A DNA stretch of 52,989 nt, from positions 1 through 52,989 of the forward strand of contig JAKDJD010000018.1 in NCBI GenBank assembly GCA_030454085.1, in the 5' to 3' direction. The position numbers and the translations under genes were made by a program. Source of the DNA: Kocuria sp. (lineage in GTDB: Bacteria > Actinomycetota > Actinomycetes > Actinomycetales > Micrococcaceae). Position 1 is the first letter of the stretch, and every line of letters starts with the position of its first letter. Shown one piece after another: positions 27,613 through 36,091 of the stretch. Under the pieces are notes generated by a model, which was not told the DNA's origin, searched no databases, and saw only the letters and a list, made by a program, of their open reading frames with translations.

Positions 27613-28407
27613 ATGAGCAATGACGTGTTTGCTGTGGTGGCAGACCCCACCCGTCGTCGGATCCTGACCGTTGTGAAGGACGGGCCCCGTCCGGTCAACG
27701 ACGTCGTGACCGAGCTGGGAGTGAGCCAGCCGACCGTGTCCAAGCATCTCAAGGTGCTGCGCGAAGCCGGCTTGGTGACCATGAAGGCACAGGGCCAGAG
27801 ACGGCTCTACTCGCTGAACCCCGTGCCGTTGGAATCGGTTCGAGAATGGGCCGACCAATTGGTCTCGGAAACCCCGGATGCGGAAGCGACAGAACTGGCA
27901 GGAACCGAGGCCGAAACCGCCGAGACGGGCGACCCAGAGACGGGTGCCCCCGAGGTCGCGGCGTCCCAGCCCCCGGAGGTCGAAGCCCCCGATGTCGTTC
28001 GGACCGACGACGTGCCGGCGTCGCCCTCGGGGGCTGAACCGGCATCTGCGCCCTCGACGGTGCAGGAGCCCGGACCCGCACACCGGCGTGTCCGCCAGGG
28101 CGTGGTCTTCGCCCCGCTCGCTCCCTTGAGCGCTCGTGAACCAACGGAAGCCGACGAGATCAAGGAGCTCACCTCGGACCTGGCGCCGGCGGTCGTGCCC
28201 GGCGAGCAGGCCTCGGACGAGGCATCCGCACGGGAGGACGTCGCCCACCTGCCCCAAAGCGAAGAACAGACGCGGTCCACGGAGTGGGAGCCTCTCGACT
28301 CGGAGGTGCGCCGCACTAGGGAGTACGCGGGAGCCCAGCACGTGGCGGGAGAGACCAAACAATCAGGATTTTTGGCTAACCTGTTTTCCAGGAAGCGTGG
28401 GCGATAG
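27613..28407 (+). CDS. ArsR-type winged-helix protein with long acidic tail
   Basis: Probable transcription regulator of 264 residues. Residues 3-78 form an ArsR-like winged helix: VFAVVADPTRRRIL, then VVTELGVSQPTVSKHLKVL as the recognition region and a QGQRRLYSL wing. Residues 84-245 are low in complexity, rich in Glu, Ala, Pro, Thr and Asp, and probably disordered. The chain ends in a short amphipathic basic stretch, SGFLANLFSRKRGR. No metal-binding cysteine motif of the ELCVCDL type is present, so metal sensing of the ArsR/SmtB kind is unlikely. A hairpin follows the stop directly. Confidence 0.82.
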   Translation: MSNDVFAVVADPTRRRILTVVKDGPRPVNDVVTELGVSQPTVSKHLKVLREAGLVTMKAQGQRRLYSLNPVPLESVREWADQLVSETPDAEATELAGTEAETAETGDPETGAPEVAASQPPEVEAPDVVRTDDVPASPSGAEPASAPSTVQEPGPAHRRVRQGVVFAPLAPLSAREPTEADEIKELTSDLAPAVVPGEQASDEASAREDVAHLPQSEEQTRSTEWEPLDSEVRRTREYAGAQHVAGETKQSGFLANLFSRKRGR

Positions 28408-28423
28408 GAGGGGCGTCCCCTCC
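28407..28423 (+). terminator. Hairpin directly after the ArsR-type gene
   Basis: GGAGGGG (28407-28413) and CCCCTCC (28417-28423) form a perfect 7-bp stem with a 3-base loop, beginning on the last base of the stop codon. No T-run follows, so termination strength is uncertain. Confidence 0.4.
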
Positions 28424-28469
28424 GGCCTGGTACCTTCATCGTTGACGAGAGTGAAAGACACACCACCGT

Positions 28470-29381
28470 ATGGCTACCGACCGTAAGATCCTCCAATGGC
28501 TGGAGAACGAGCTGTTCGACGGAAACCTCGTCCTCGGACAAGAGCTTCCGAGCGAACGCAGAATCTCCGAGGCCGTCGGGGCCTCCCGCAGCGCAACTCA
28601 CGAGGCGTTGAAGACCCTTGAGTCGATGGGAATCCTCAGGCTGTATGAGGGCAAGAGGCACCAGATGATTGCGCAGCTCGTGCGCGAACCCGCCGCGAGT
28701 GCCGGCCCGGCCCTCAAGCTCCACATGGCAACGGCCGAGTACCCCCTGAGGGACATCGTTCACACCCGTGTGCTCCTCGAGACTTGGGCGTTGCGCCGCG
28801 CCGACCGGGAACACCCGGCGATGCGCGAGCTCACGAAGATCATGGACGAAATGGCCCGTGATGATCTTTCCCTGAAGGATTTCCATCATCTCGAGGTTTC
28901 CTTCCACGTGGCCCTGACCAGGCTGGCGGGGAATTCGCTCGTGACCGGGCTGATGACCGGGTTGCGTGACTCGATCTACGAGTACACCCTCTCGCTCGTG
29001 GGCTACGTCCCTTTGTGGTCGACCACCGCGACGCGTTTGTGCGCGGAGCACCGGGCCATCTACGCCGCGCTCGAAGCCGGAGACAACGAGCTCGCGGCAC
29101 GGATGGTGGCCGAACACATCGAAGGCCATTACCTGGAAGCGGGCGTGGAACCTGACCGCAAGCAACGGTCCTCGGGGTCGGTCTTCGTCCAGCCCGAAGC
29201 AGATGCCGACGGCGAGGTCCACCCCCTGGAGCCGTCCTCGACCCTCGCGCACAGCGTGGCGGACACCAAGGAGCGCGACGCCGATATGCCGGACTCCGCC
29301 CCGGAGGTTGCGGAGACTCTGAACTCCATGGAACCGGCGGACGAATCCGGTGCGCATGGCGGCTCGTCGCGGGCCCAATGA
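28470..29381 (+). CDS. GntR/FadR-family transcription regulator
   Basis: Predicted metabolite-responsive repressor or activator of 303 residues. The N-terminal winged helix contains GQELPSERRISEAVGASRSA and an EALKTLESMGILRLYEG wing. An all-helical FCD effector domain occupies residues 85-230, with metal- or acid-binding candidates Asp/His in FHHLEVSFH, EHRAIYAAL and AEHIEGH. A 70-residue acidic tail follows that FadR-type proteins normally lack. The effector is not predictable. ATG 28470 has no clear ribosome-binding site. Confidence 0.9.
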   Translation: MATDRKILQWLENELFDGNLVLGQELPSERRISEAVGASRSATHEALKTLESMGILRLYEGKRHQMIAQLVREPAASAGPALKLHMATAEYPLRDIVHTRVLLETWALRRADREHPAMRELTKIMDEMARDDLSLKDFHHLEVSFHVALTRLAGNSLVTGLMTGLRDSIYEYTLSLVGYVPLWSTTATRLCAEHRAIYAALEAGDNELAARMVAEHIEGHYLEAGVEPDRKQRSSGSVFVQPEADADGEVHPLEPSSTLAHSVADTKERDADMPDSAPEVAETLNSMEPADESGAHGGSSRAQ

Positions 29382-29617
29382 TCGGCGCCGTGGAACCCCT
29401 GCCCTTCGATTCGAGGATCGTTGACCCGACCTTGTAGGGTATTGGAGGAACGTTCTCACTGTGCGGCTTGTCTTTCCCCGCCAGAGACTTCGTGAGCGAA
29501 CGTTTTGACCGCAAGCCTCCGCTGTCCTCGGTACGGGACGGCAGGGACGCCATCCGGTGGTGCGAGCGTGCGAGAGCGCGTCGTCCATCGATGTCCGACT
29601 ATCAAGGTAGGGATCCT

Positions 29618-29716
29618 ATGGGTTCAGTTATTAAGAAGCGCCGCAAGCGCATGGCGAAGAAGAAGCACCGCAAGCTGCTTCGCAAGACCCGTCACCAGCG
29701 CCGCAACAAGAAGTAG
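29618..29716 (+). CDS. Small ribosomal subunit protein bS22 (AURKAIP1/COX24 domain)
   Basis: A 32-residue, extremely basic peptide beginning MGSVIKKRRKRMAKKKHRK. This is the actinobacterial ribosomal protein bS22, seen in mycobacterial ribosome structures and related to the C-terminal domain of mitochondrial AURKAIP1/mS38. ATG 29618 follows AAGGTAGGGA. A longer frame starting at 29468 is open but its first 50 residues show no family similarity. The 236 bases upstream hold no other gene; I see possible promoter pieces (TTGACC at 29421, TAGGGT at 29435) but their spacing is wrong for a pair. A strong hairpin follows the gene. Confidence 0.93.
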   Translation: MGSVIKKRRKRMAKKKHRKLLRKTRHQRRNKK

Positions 29717-29739
29717 ACACTTTTTGTGCCCAGCATCTT

Positions 29740-29772
29740 CGGCCGCCGCCTCCACCGAGCGAGGGGCGGCCG
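29740..29772 (+). terminator. Stable hairpin after bS22
   Basis: CGGCCGCC (29740-29747) pairs with GGCGGCCG (29765-29772), and CCTC (29749-29752) with GAGG (29761-29764), leaving one bulged G and an 8-base loop. No T-run follows. It probably ends or stabilises the bS22 message. Confidence 0.55.
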
Positions 29773-29815
29773 AATGCGTATCGGGCACCAATATTTACCG
29801 GGCGGAGGGCCCGAT

Positions 29816-30109
29816 ATGACGCGAGAGAGCGATTTCGAGCAGAGCATTTCCGTGGAACTGCTGACCAGCCCCGGATGCCATCTCTGCGCGGACGCCAAAA
29901 GAGACCTCGACGAGGTGACAGGTCCTCTGGGCCTGGAATGGACAGAGATCAACGTCGAGGACCACCTGGATCTGCTCAAGCAGCATGCCGAGGACATTCC
30001 GGTCGTCCGGGTCAACGGAGTTCCGCGGGACTTCTGGCGGGTCGATAAGTCTCGCCTCCGGCGGATTCTTCAGGGGATGATGGCAGGCCGCGACCCGGAA
30101 GGACTATGA
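29816..30109 (+). CDS. Glutaredoxin-like (DUF836) protein
   Basis: Small thioredoxin-fold protein of 97 residues. SPGCHLCADAK holds a CxxC pair (Cys21, Cys24) at the start of the first helix, and IPVVRVNG is the cis-proline strand of the family. DUF836 proteins often accompany cytochrome and redox genes; the partner here may be the System II genes about 1 kb downstream, which is inference. ATG 29816 has GGAGGG 6 bases upstream; the open frame extends back to 29726 through the bS22 hairpin and is not used. Confidence 0.88.
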   Translation: MTRESDFEQSISVELLTSPGCHLCADAKRDLDEVTGPLGLEWTEINVEDHLDLLKQHAEDIPVVRVNGVPRDFWRVDKSRLRRILQGMMAGRDPEGL

Positions 30110-30176
30110 GACATCGCTCGTTGCGCACGGCCCTCCTCGAATGGCCGCTGGTCGGCCGATCTGGGAGACTGAAAAC

Positions 30177-30854
30177 ATGAGTCAACGTGCAACTGTTCAC
30201 CTCCTGAGGCACGGTGAGGTCCACAATCCGGATCGCATCGTCTATGGTTGCCTCCCCAATTTTCATCTGTCCGAGACCGGCCGGGCGATGGCCGAAATGG
30301 CGGCCCGCGAGCTTGAGCGCAGGGCCGCCGACGGCGCGAACATCACCTATCTGGCGGCCTCGCCGCTGACGCGTACCCAGGAGACTGCTGCCCCGATCTC
30401 CGAGAAGCTCGGGCTTCCCGTCGCCTCGGACGGGCGTGTCATCGAAGCGGGAAACCACTTCGAGGGAATGCACGTGAACAGATCTGAACTGTTGCGCAAC
30501 CCACGCCACTGGCCCAAATTGGTCAACCCTCTGCGTCCGTCCTGGGGCGAACCGTATCGCGATCAGGTCGATCGCATGGCCGAGGCGATCAAGTCCGCCG
30601 CGGCCGAGGCGGTTGAAAGGGGAGGCGACGGCGCCGAGGCCGTGATCGTCTCTCACCAGTTGCCCATCTGGATGGCTCGGTCGAGCATCGAAGGTCGTCC
30701 CCTCCCTCACGATCCGCGGACGCGCCAATGCAATCTCGCGTCACTGACTTCGTTGCACTTCGACGACATCAGCGCCGGAACGCGCCCTCGGATCGAATAT
30801 TGTGAACCGGCGGCCGAGCTCTACTCAGGGGTCATTCAGCTTCCGGGCTCATAA
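30177..30854 (+). CDS. Histidine phosphatase family protein
   Basis: Phosphoglycerate-mutase-like phosphatase of 225 residues. The phospho-histidine motif LLRHGEV lies at about residues 9-15, a second arginine in SPLTRTQETA, and the second catalytic histidine in VIVSHQLPIW. Members of this kind sit at the head of the resABC/ccsAB genes in many actinobacteria; the physiological substrate is unknown. ATG 30177 is chosen because GGGAGAC precedes it; the in-frame ATG at 30141 would add 12 residues without homology. Confidence 0.9.
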   Translation: MSQRATVHLLRHGEVHNPDRIVYGCLPNFHLSETGRAMAEMAARELERRAADGANITYLAASPLTRTQETAAPISEKLGLPVASDGRVIEAGNHFEGMHVNRSELLRNPRHWPKLVNPLRPSWGEPYRDQVDRMAEAIKSAAAEAVERGGDGAEAVIVSHQLPIWMARSSIEGRPLPHDPRTRQCNLASLTSLHFDDISAGTRPRIEYCEPAAELYSGVIQLPGS

Positions 30855-30978
30855 TTCGATACGTGGGTCCGTGGTCGATCCCAGCCCCGCCTGAGGACAA
30901 TGACTTCGAGGCAACTTTTCCGAGGAACGCGCCGTCGGACCCCGAACCAACATCGTGAAATCTTCCAGAGAGTCACCC

Positions 30979-31614
30979 ATGCCCAGTTCTTATTCCAAGC
31001 CGATGACGCGCCGAGGCCTGCTGTCGGCGGCCTCGGTGCTCGGACTGGCCGCCTTGACCGCTTGCTCCGACAAGGACAACTCGGAGCTGGCCGACCAGGC
31101 GAACTCAGCAGATGGCAAAGGGTACGTCTCGGGGGACGGATCCGTGACCGAATTCAAGGAGAAGGACCGCGGCGAGCCCGTGGACTTCGAGGGGAAGCTG
31201 TTCGACGGAACCCCCGTGAAGGGCTCGGATCTGCCCGGCAAACCGAGTCTGCTGAATTTCTGGTACGCAGGGTGTGCCCCGTGCCGTGCCGAAGCCCCGC
31301 ACTTGCAGAAGCTCTTCGGGGAGTTCGGCGATGCCGCCAACTTCTACGGAATCAATCTCCGGGACGAGCAGGGAACGGCGGAGGCCTTCGAACGCAACTT
31401 CGGGATCCAGTACCCCTCCGTGGAAGACCGTGCGGGTGGAGTGCTGATGGATCTCTCCGAATACGTCCCCGCCCAGGCCGTACCGACCACGCTCGTGCTG
31501 GACTCCCAGGGGCGTGTGGCCGCACGCGTCCTCGGGCAGATCGATGAGTCGGTGGTTCGTACGCTTCTGCAGGACCAGGTCGAGGGCAAAGACTCCTCGT
31601 CGAAGAATTCGTAG
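30979..31614 (+). CDS. TlpA/ResA-like thioredoxin lipoprotein
   Basis: Membrane-anchored thiol-disulfide reductant on the outside of the membrane, probably acting on apocytochrome c; 211 residues. A twin-Arg-like MTRRG start leads a signal peptide with lipobox LTAC (Cys29). The thioredoxin domain carries WYAGCAPCRAE with the active CxxC at Cys99 and Cys102, and a cis-proline in AVPTTLVL. It is followed after 8 bases by ccdA, which would supply its electrons. Start choice is between GTG 30955, ATG 30979 and ATG 31003; the middle one is taken without strong evidence. Confidence 0.9.
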   Translation: MPSSYSKPMTRRGLLSAASVLGLAALTACSDKDNSELADQANSADGKGYVSGDGSVTEFKEKDRGEPVDFEGKLFDGTPVKGSDLPGKPSLLNFWYAGCAPCRAEAPHLQKLFGEFGDAANFYGINLRDEQGTAEAFERNFGIQYPSVEDRAGGVLMDLSEYVPAQAVPTTLVLDSQGRVAARVLGQIDESVVRTLLQDQVEGKDSSSKNS

Positions 31615-31622
31615 GTTGAGCT

Positions 31623-32387
31623 TTGGATCTAGCCGCAGATTCTTCCTTCGGTTCCGTCGTGCTGGAAGGCTCGCTCTGGGCCTCCATTCCCCTGGCGGCG
31701 CTCGCGGGACTCATCTCCTTCGCGTCGCCTTGTGTTCTTCCCCTCGTGCCGGGCTACCTGGCCTATGTCACGGGACTGACCGGCAACGATCTCCAGCGAA
31801 AGCGTCGCGGACGCATGTTCGCCGGCACGGCCCTCTTCATCCTCGGTTTTTCGGTCGTGTTCGTCCTGATGTCCGTGGTGCTCGCGCAGATCGGGGCCGC
31901 ACCGTGGGTGCGCGGACAGACCTGGATCCAAGTGGTTCTGGGACTTGTGGTGATCCTGCTCGGCGTCGTCTTCATGGGCGGCCTGTCATGGTTCCAGAAG
32001 GACAGGAAAATCCACTCCAAACCACCCGCCGGGCTGTGGGGCGCACCGATCCTGGGCATCACTTTCGGGCTCGGGTGGGCACCCTGCATCGGACCGACCT
32101 TCGCGGCGGTACAGGCGCTGGTCTTCATCGAGGGCCCCAACAGTCTCAAGGCCATCGGCCTGACACTGGCCTACTGCCTCGGTCTGGGCGTTCCGTTTCT
32201 CCTGATCGCCCTCGGGTTCAGGAAATCGGCAGAAATGTTCGACTTCCTCAGGAAGCACCGTCGGGCACTGCAAATCGTCGGGGGAATCGCACTCGTCGTC
32301 GTCGGCGTGCTGATGGCGACCGGGCTCTGGGCGGCAATGATGTCCTGGCTCCAAGCATCGAGCCCGGGGTACGAGCTACCGGTGTGA
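31623..32387 (+). CDS. ccdA: CcdA-type cytochrome c biogenesis membrane protein
   Basis: Carries reducing power from cytoplasmic thioredoxin across the membrane to the TlpA/ResA-like protein. It has 254 residues and six membrane helices. The two redox cysteines lie in ISFASPCVLPLVPGY and GLGWAPCIGPTF, the paired CxxP-like sites of the DsbD/CcdA family. TTG 31623 is the likely start, with only a weak purine stretch before it. It lies between the TlpA-like gene and resB in a single transcription unit. Confidence 0.93.
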   Translation: MDLAADSSFGSVVLEGSLWASIPLAALAGLISFASPCVLPLVPGYLAYVTGLTGNDLQRKRRGRMFAGTALFILGFSVVFVLMSVVLAQIGAAPWVRGQTWIQVVLGLVVILLGVVFMGGLSWFQKDRKIHSKPPAGLWGAPILGITFGLGWAPCIGPTFAAVQALVFIEGPNSLKAIGLTLAYCLGLGVPFLLIALGFRKSAEMFDFLRKHRRALQIVGGIALVVVGVLMATGLWAAMMSWLQASSPGYELPV

Positions 32388-32447
32388 TCGAGACCAGGAA
32401 GGTCCCCGAACCACCACGGCAGAAATCCGCTACCGAAGATGGATGGC

Positions 32448-34073
32448 ATGAGTAACAAGAAGAAGGCAGCCAAGAAAGACGCTCCGGTCCTGGGGCCCAT
32501 TGGCATGCTCAGGTGGGCCTGGACCCAACTGACCAAGATGAACACCGCGCTGTTCCTCTTGCTGCTGCTCGCGGTCGCCGCGGTCCCGGGATCCATGTTC
32601 CCCCAGAACATTCAGGACCCCCAGAAGGTCCAGGAGTACAAGGATTCCCACACCACGTGGGGCCCGATCGCTGACAAACTGCAGCTCTTCGACGTGTTCT
32701 CCTCGGCCTGGTTCTCGGCCATTTACATTCTGCTGTTCATCTCTCTCATCGGGTGCGTCGTCCCGCGGACTATCAAGCACGCCAAGGCCTTCAGGGCCAA
32801 GCCGCCCCGAACACCCAGTAACCTCAAACGGTTGCCCCAGCATCGCGTTCTGACGATCCCCGTCGACTCGGTCGAGGGGGGCCTCACGGCCGACGGTGCG
32901 GTTCGTGCCGCCAACAAGATCTTGCGCAAGCGTCATTACCGGACGGAGGTCCGTGAGGATTCCACGGCACCGAGCGTCGGTGCGGAACGCGGTTACATTC
33001 GGGAGATCGGAAACCTGTTGTTCCACGCGTCCATGATCGGCGTGCTGGTCGGCGTGGCGATCGGCGGCCAATTCGGCTACAGCGGGCAGAAGATCGTGGC
33101 CGAGGGCGAATCGCATGTGAACACCCTCATCAGCTACGACTCCTTCAAACCCGGGACCAATTACAACCCGGATTGGCTGCGCAATTTCTCGGTCACGTTG
33201 GACAAACTGAATGTCACCTACGACCGGGACAAAACATCCTCGACGTACGGTCAGGACCTCAGCTACGACGCACAGATGACGGTCAAGGACAGCCCCGGGG
33301 CGAAAGCAAAGAAGGAATCCCTCAAGGTCAACGAGCCGCTGAATATCGATGGCAACAACGTTTACCTCCAGGGCAATGGCTATGCGCCGATCGTGAAGGT
33401 CACCGGCGGCGACGGGAAGGTGGCCTACGAGGGCCCGGTCGTCTCCCTCCCGACGGACAAGGTCTTCACCTCGTCCATGGTCCTCAAGGTCCCCGACGCC
33501 GGGCCGGATCAGCTCGGTTTCGTCGGGATGTTCCTCCCGACCGCGGTGATCCAACCCGGACAGATGCCGTACTCGGCAGACGCGGCTCCGGCGAATCCGG
33601 CTCTGGTCCTGTCCTCGTACTCCGGGGATCTCGGTCTCGACGACGGCAAGCCGCAGAACGTGTACGTGCTCGACACGGACAAGCTCAACGAGCTCAATTC
33701 GATGAAGTCGGAGAACGGCGGAATCGTGCTGACCGAGGAGAACAACAAACTCGACCTGCCCGACAACAAGGGAAGTATCGAGTTCGAAGGAGTCAAACGG
33801 TACGCCGGCCTGGATATTCATTACGACCCGGGCAAGCCCGTGGTCCTGGTCTCCTTCCTGCTCGCCTTCGGAGGCCTGATCATCTCGCTCTTCGTGGCCC
33901 GTCGTCGACTGTGGGTCAAGGCCCGCGAGACGACCCTCGACGGGGGGACCAAGGCCGTCGTCGTGGAATACGGGTTGCTGGCGCGCGGGGAGGACCCGAG
34001 ACTTGCGGCAGAGGCCGACAAACTGACCGAAATCTTCGCCCAGGAATGGGGACTAGAATTCAGCGAGGGATAA
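32448..34073 (+). CDS. resB: ResB/Ccs1-family cytochrome c synthase subunit
   Basis: Part of the System II heme-ligation complex that attaches heme to cytochrome c outside the membrane. The protein has 541 residues. There are three N-terminal membrane helices (around 30-50, 85-105 and 190-210), then a large extracytoplasmic domain of about 280 residues and a final helix near residue 465, before a cytoplasmic tail. This is the ResB topology. ATG 32448 is preferred over 32439, which has a purine stretch too close to it. It is followed by its partner ccsB 78 bases downstream. Confidence 0.92.
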   Translation: MSNKKKAAKKDAPVLGPIGMLRWAWTQLTKMNTALFLLLLLAVAAVPGSMFPQNIQDPQKVQEYKDSHTTWGPIADKLQLFDVFSSAWFSAIYILLFISLIGCVVPRTIKHAKAFRAKPPRTPSNLKRLPQHRVLTIPVDSVEGGLTADGAVRAANKILRKRHYRTEVREDSTAPSVGAERGYIREIGNLLFHASMIGVLVGVAIGGQFGYSGQKIVAEGESHVNTLISYDSFKPGTNYNPDWLRNFSVTLDKLNVTYDRDKTSSTYGQDLSYDAQMTVKDSPGAKAKKESLKVNEPLNIDGNNVYLQGNGYAPIVKVTGGDGKVAYEGPVVSLPTDKVFTSSMVLKVPDAGPDQLGFVGMFLPTAVIQPGQMPYSADAAPANPALVLSSYSGDLGLDDGKPQNVYVLDTDKLNELNSMKSENGGIVLTEENNKLDLPDNKGSIEFEGVKRYAGLDIHYDPGKPVVLVSFLLAFGGLIISLFVARRRLWVKARETTLDGGTKAVVVEYGLLARGEDPRLAAEADKLTEIFAQEWGLEFSEG

Positions 34074-34151
34074 TTTCCTCGCATCGGACCGACTGGTCGC
34101 GGGAGTGCCCCATCCGAGCCTCCCTCGCCTCGTCTTTCCAGAAAGGGAAGC

Positions 34152-35252
34152 ATGACCATCAACGAGAACCTGGGCCAGTGGAGCGAAACCTTCATGCTGC
34201 TGGCCGCGGTGACCTACCTGGTGTCCTTCGTCGCCTTCACCTGGGACCTGGCGTCCCATTCCCGCGCCACGCGCAAGGCGGAGGCGGCTTCCGGCTCTGC
34301 CGATGAAACCGGCGTACCGGCCACGGTCGGGGCGAGCTCGGTCGCTCGGAACCGCGAGAAATCCGGGTCCGGTGTCTCGACGGCCCTCCTGGAGGGTGGG
34401 GGAGGCGGCAGCCGAGGGCGCGCCTACAACGCCCGAACCAGGGCGAAGCTGAACAACTACGTCGCCGACGATTCGATGACCTATACGGGTGAACGGCGGG
34501 CGGCCGCAAGCGTCGCCGTCGCCGTCATGATCATTGCGTGCGCGATCCACGTGATCGGCGTCGTGACCCGTGGTCTGGCCGCGGGCCGTGTCCCCTGGGG
34601 CAACATGTACGAGTTCTGCACCACGGGTGCACTCGTGGTCTCCGTGGTCTTCCTCGTCGCGCTGATCTTCCGCGACCTGCGTTTTGTCGGTGCACTGGTC
34701 ACCGGGCTTTCCCTGATCATGATGGTCGCCGCCACGATCGGGTTCCCCACGCCGGTAGGCCACCTCAAACCCGCTCTCCAGTCCTACTGGCTCGTGATCC
34801 ACGTATCAGTGGCGGTCATGGCCTCGGGCGTCTTCACCATTACCTTCGCAATGGCCGTGCTCCAACTGCTCCAGTCCCGGCGCGAACGGAAGCTGATCGA
34901 GGGGGAAAAGGCCGGACTGGGCTTCATGCGGCTGGTCCCGTCATCCCAGGCGCTCGAGAACTTCGCCTTCCGTCTCAACACGGTGGGCTTCGTGATGTGG
35001 ACCTTCACCCTGGCCATGGGCGCAATCTGGGCCAATAAGGCCTGGGGGCGCTACTGGGGCTGGGACACCAAGGAAGTGTGGACCTTCGTGATCTGGGTCG
35101 TCTATGCGGCGTACCTGCACGCTCGTGCCACGCGCGGTTGGACCGGGCCCCGTTCCGCATGGTTGTCGATCATTGGTTACGGTTGCATCATCTTCAACTT
35201 CACCGCAGTGAACGTGGTCTTCAACGGACTGCATTCCTACTCCGGCCTGTAA
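34152..35252 (+). CDS. ccsB: CcsB/ResC (CcsA family) heme-handling protein
   Basis: Partner of ResB in System II; it carries heme across the membrane and presents it for ligation. It has 366 residues and about eight membrane helices. The conserved heme-binding WWD-type region is WGRYWGWDTKEVWTFVIW around residues 298-315. A Gly/Ser-rich cytoplasmic insertion of about 80 residues follows the first helix (about 40-115), which is common in actinobacterial members. ATG 34152 follows AGAAAGGGAAGC. It closes the tlpA-ccdA-resB-ccsB unit. Confidence 0.94.
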   Translation: MTINENLGQWSETFMLLAAVTYLVSFVAFTWDLASHSRATRKAEAASGSADETGVPATVGASSVARNREKSGSGVSTALLEGGGGGSRGRAYNARTRAKLNNYVADDSMTYTGERRAAASVAVAVMIIACAIHVIGVVTRGLAAGRVPWGNMYEFCTTGALVVSVVFLVALIFRDLRFVGALVTGLSLIMMVAATIGFPTPVGHLKPALQSYWLVIHVSVAVMASGVFTITFAMAVLQLLQSRRERKLIEGEKAGLGFMRLVPSSQALENFAFRLNTVGFVMWTFTLAMGAIWANKAWGRYWGWDTKEVWTFVIWVVYAAYLHARATRGWTGPRSAWLSIIGYGCIIFNFTAVNVVFNGLHSYSGL

Positions 35253-35294
35253 GGGCCGGTCCTCGGCTCCGCTGGCCGGGCCACGACAGGCCGG

Positions 35295-35657
35295 TCAGGA
35301 TACATCGGGGTCTGTATCGTCGTGGTCCTCTTCCCGACGGCGTCGCTCTTCGTCTCGCTTCCTGCGTTCCGCTTGGTGGTCCAGGAATTTGAGGTAGGCC
35401 TCGTCGTCGTCGGGAGCGCCTCCCGACGGCTGGCCTTGACCGGCGGCGGCGGTTCGTCGCCCTGGCCTGTACCGTCGGAAACCGAAGACCAACCACAGCA
35501 CCGGTCCGAGCACAGGGAATATCAGCGCGATCATGAACCACAACGCCTTGGGCAGGGCCACGATGTGGCGCTTTTCCGTGCGGGCGATGTCGAGAAGGGC
35601 ATAGATGGTCATGCCGACGACGACGGCGGCCGCGACGATGATCAGTACTGCTCGCAT
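35295..35657 (-). CDS. PLDc_N-domain small membrane protein
   Basis: A small membrane protein of 120 residues with two helices (residues 3-22 and 37-60) separated by a cytoplasmic loop, the pattern of the phospholipase D-nuclease N-terminal domain (GPVLWLVFGFRRY). No catalytic HKD motif is present, so it is not a phospholipase. The C-terminal 60 residues are highly charged (RKRDEERRRREED) and probably coiled or disordered. Function unknown. ATG 35657 lies 7 bases after a TAAGCT hexamer. Confidence 0.82.
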   Translation of the reverse strand: MRAVLIIVAAAVVVGMTIYALLDIARTEKRHIVALPKALWFMIALIFPVLGPVLWLVFGFRRYRPGRRTAAAGQGQPSGGAPDDDEAYLKFLDHQAERRKRDEERRRREEDHDDTDPDVS

Positions 35658-35664
35658 GTATATC

Positions 35665-35670
35665 AGCTTA
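35665..35670 (-). promoter_or_regulatory. -10 element of the PLDc_N gene, leaderless type
   Basis: TAAGCT on the minus strand ends 7 bases before ATG 35657. It faces the TAGACT element at 35720 across 49 bases. Confidence 0.5.
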
Positions 35671-35719
35671 CCGGTGTCGCGAGGGCCAGGTCACTGAGCG
35701 GATCCCCAGGTCCGGAGAG

Positions 35720-35725
35720 TAGACT
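35720..35725 (+). promoter_or_regulatory. -10 element of the DUF4229 gene, leaderless type
   Basis: TAGACT ends 8 bases before GTG 35734. The alternative GTG at 35728 would be only 2 bases away, too close to be transcribed. Confidence 0.45.
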
Positions 35726-35733
35726 CGGTGACC

Positions 35734-36027
35734 GTGAAATTCTTGTACTACACCCTGCTCCGCTTCGGCCTGATGGCCGTCGTCTTCGTAGCCTGCGTCT
35801 ACCTGGGGACAGGTGCGATCCTGGCCGGGGTGTTCGCCATCCTCATCGCGTTCGCCGTCGCGTACCTGGGCTTTCCTGGACTCCACGAGCAAGCCAGCAG
35901 GGACTTCGGACGCTTTTGGCGCAAGCTGCGCGGCAAGAAGACCAAGAGGACCGTCGAGGACGAGAACATCGAGGTCGAGGACCAGTACGTCGACGAACAG
36001 CTTCGTCGTGAAGGCCGCGACGTCTGA
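35734..36027 (+). CDS. DUF4229 small membrane protein
   Basis: A small protein of 97 residues, with two adjacent membrane helices (about 8-26 and 28-46) and a charged cytoplasmic tail that ends in an acidic segment (EDENIEVEDQYVDEQ). This is the pattern of the actinobacterial DUF4229 family, usually found near menaquinone or cytochrome genes, as here. Function unknown. GTG 35734 is chosen from the TAGACT hexamer 8 bases upstream. Confidence 0.8.
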   Translation: MKFLYYTLLRFGLMAVVFVACVYLGTGAILAGVFAILIAFAVAYLGFPGLHEQASRDFGRFWRKLRGKKTKRTVEDENIEVEDQYVDEQLRREGRDV

Positions 36028-36091
36028 CCCACGTGTAGCCTGACTGCCCCGGTTCCGGCGCGAGGCCATCGGGCCGGCATCGAATCGGAGG

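Noticed and set aside
29421..29440. TTGACC and TAGGGT as a promoter pair before bS22
   Set aside because: Only 8 bases separate them, far from the usual 17, and the gene starts about 180 bases downstream.
27807..29588. 593-codon minus-strand frame opposite the two regulators
   Set aside because: Shadow; the low-complexity acidic tails on the plus strand produce long open frames on the other strand.
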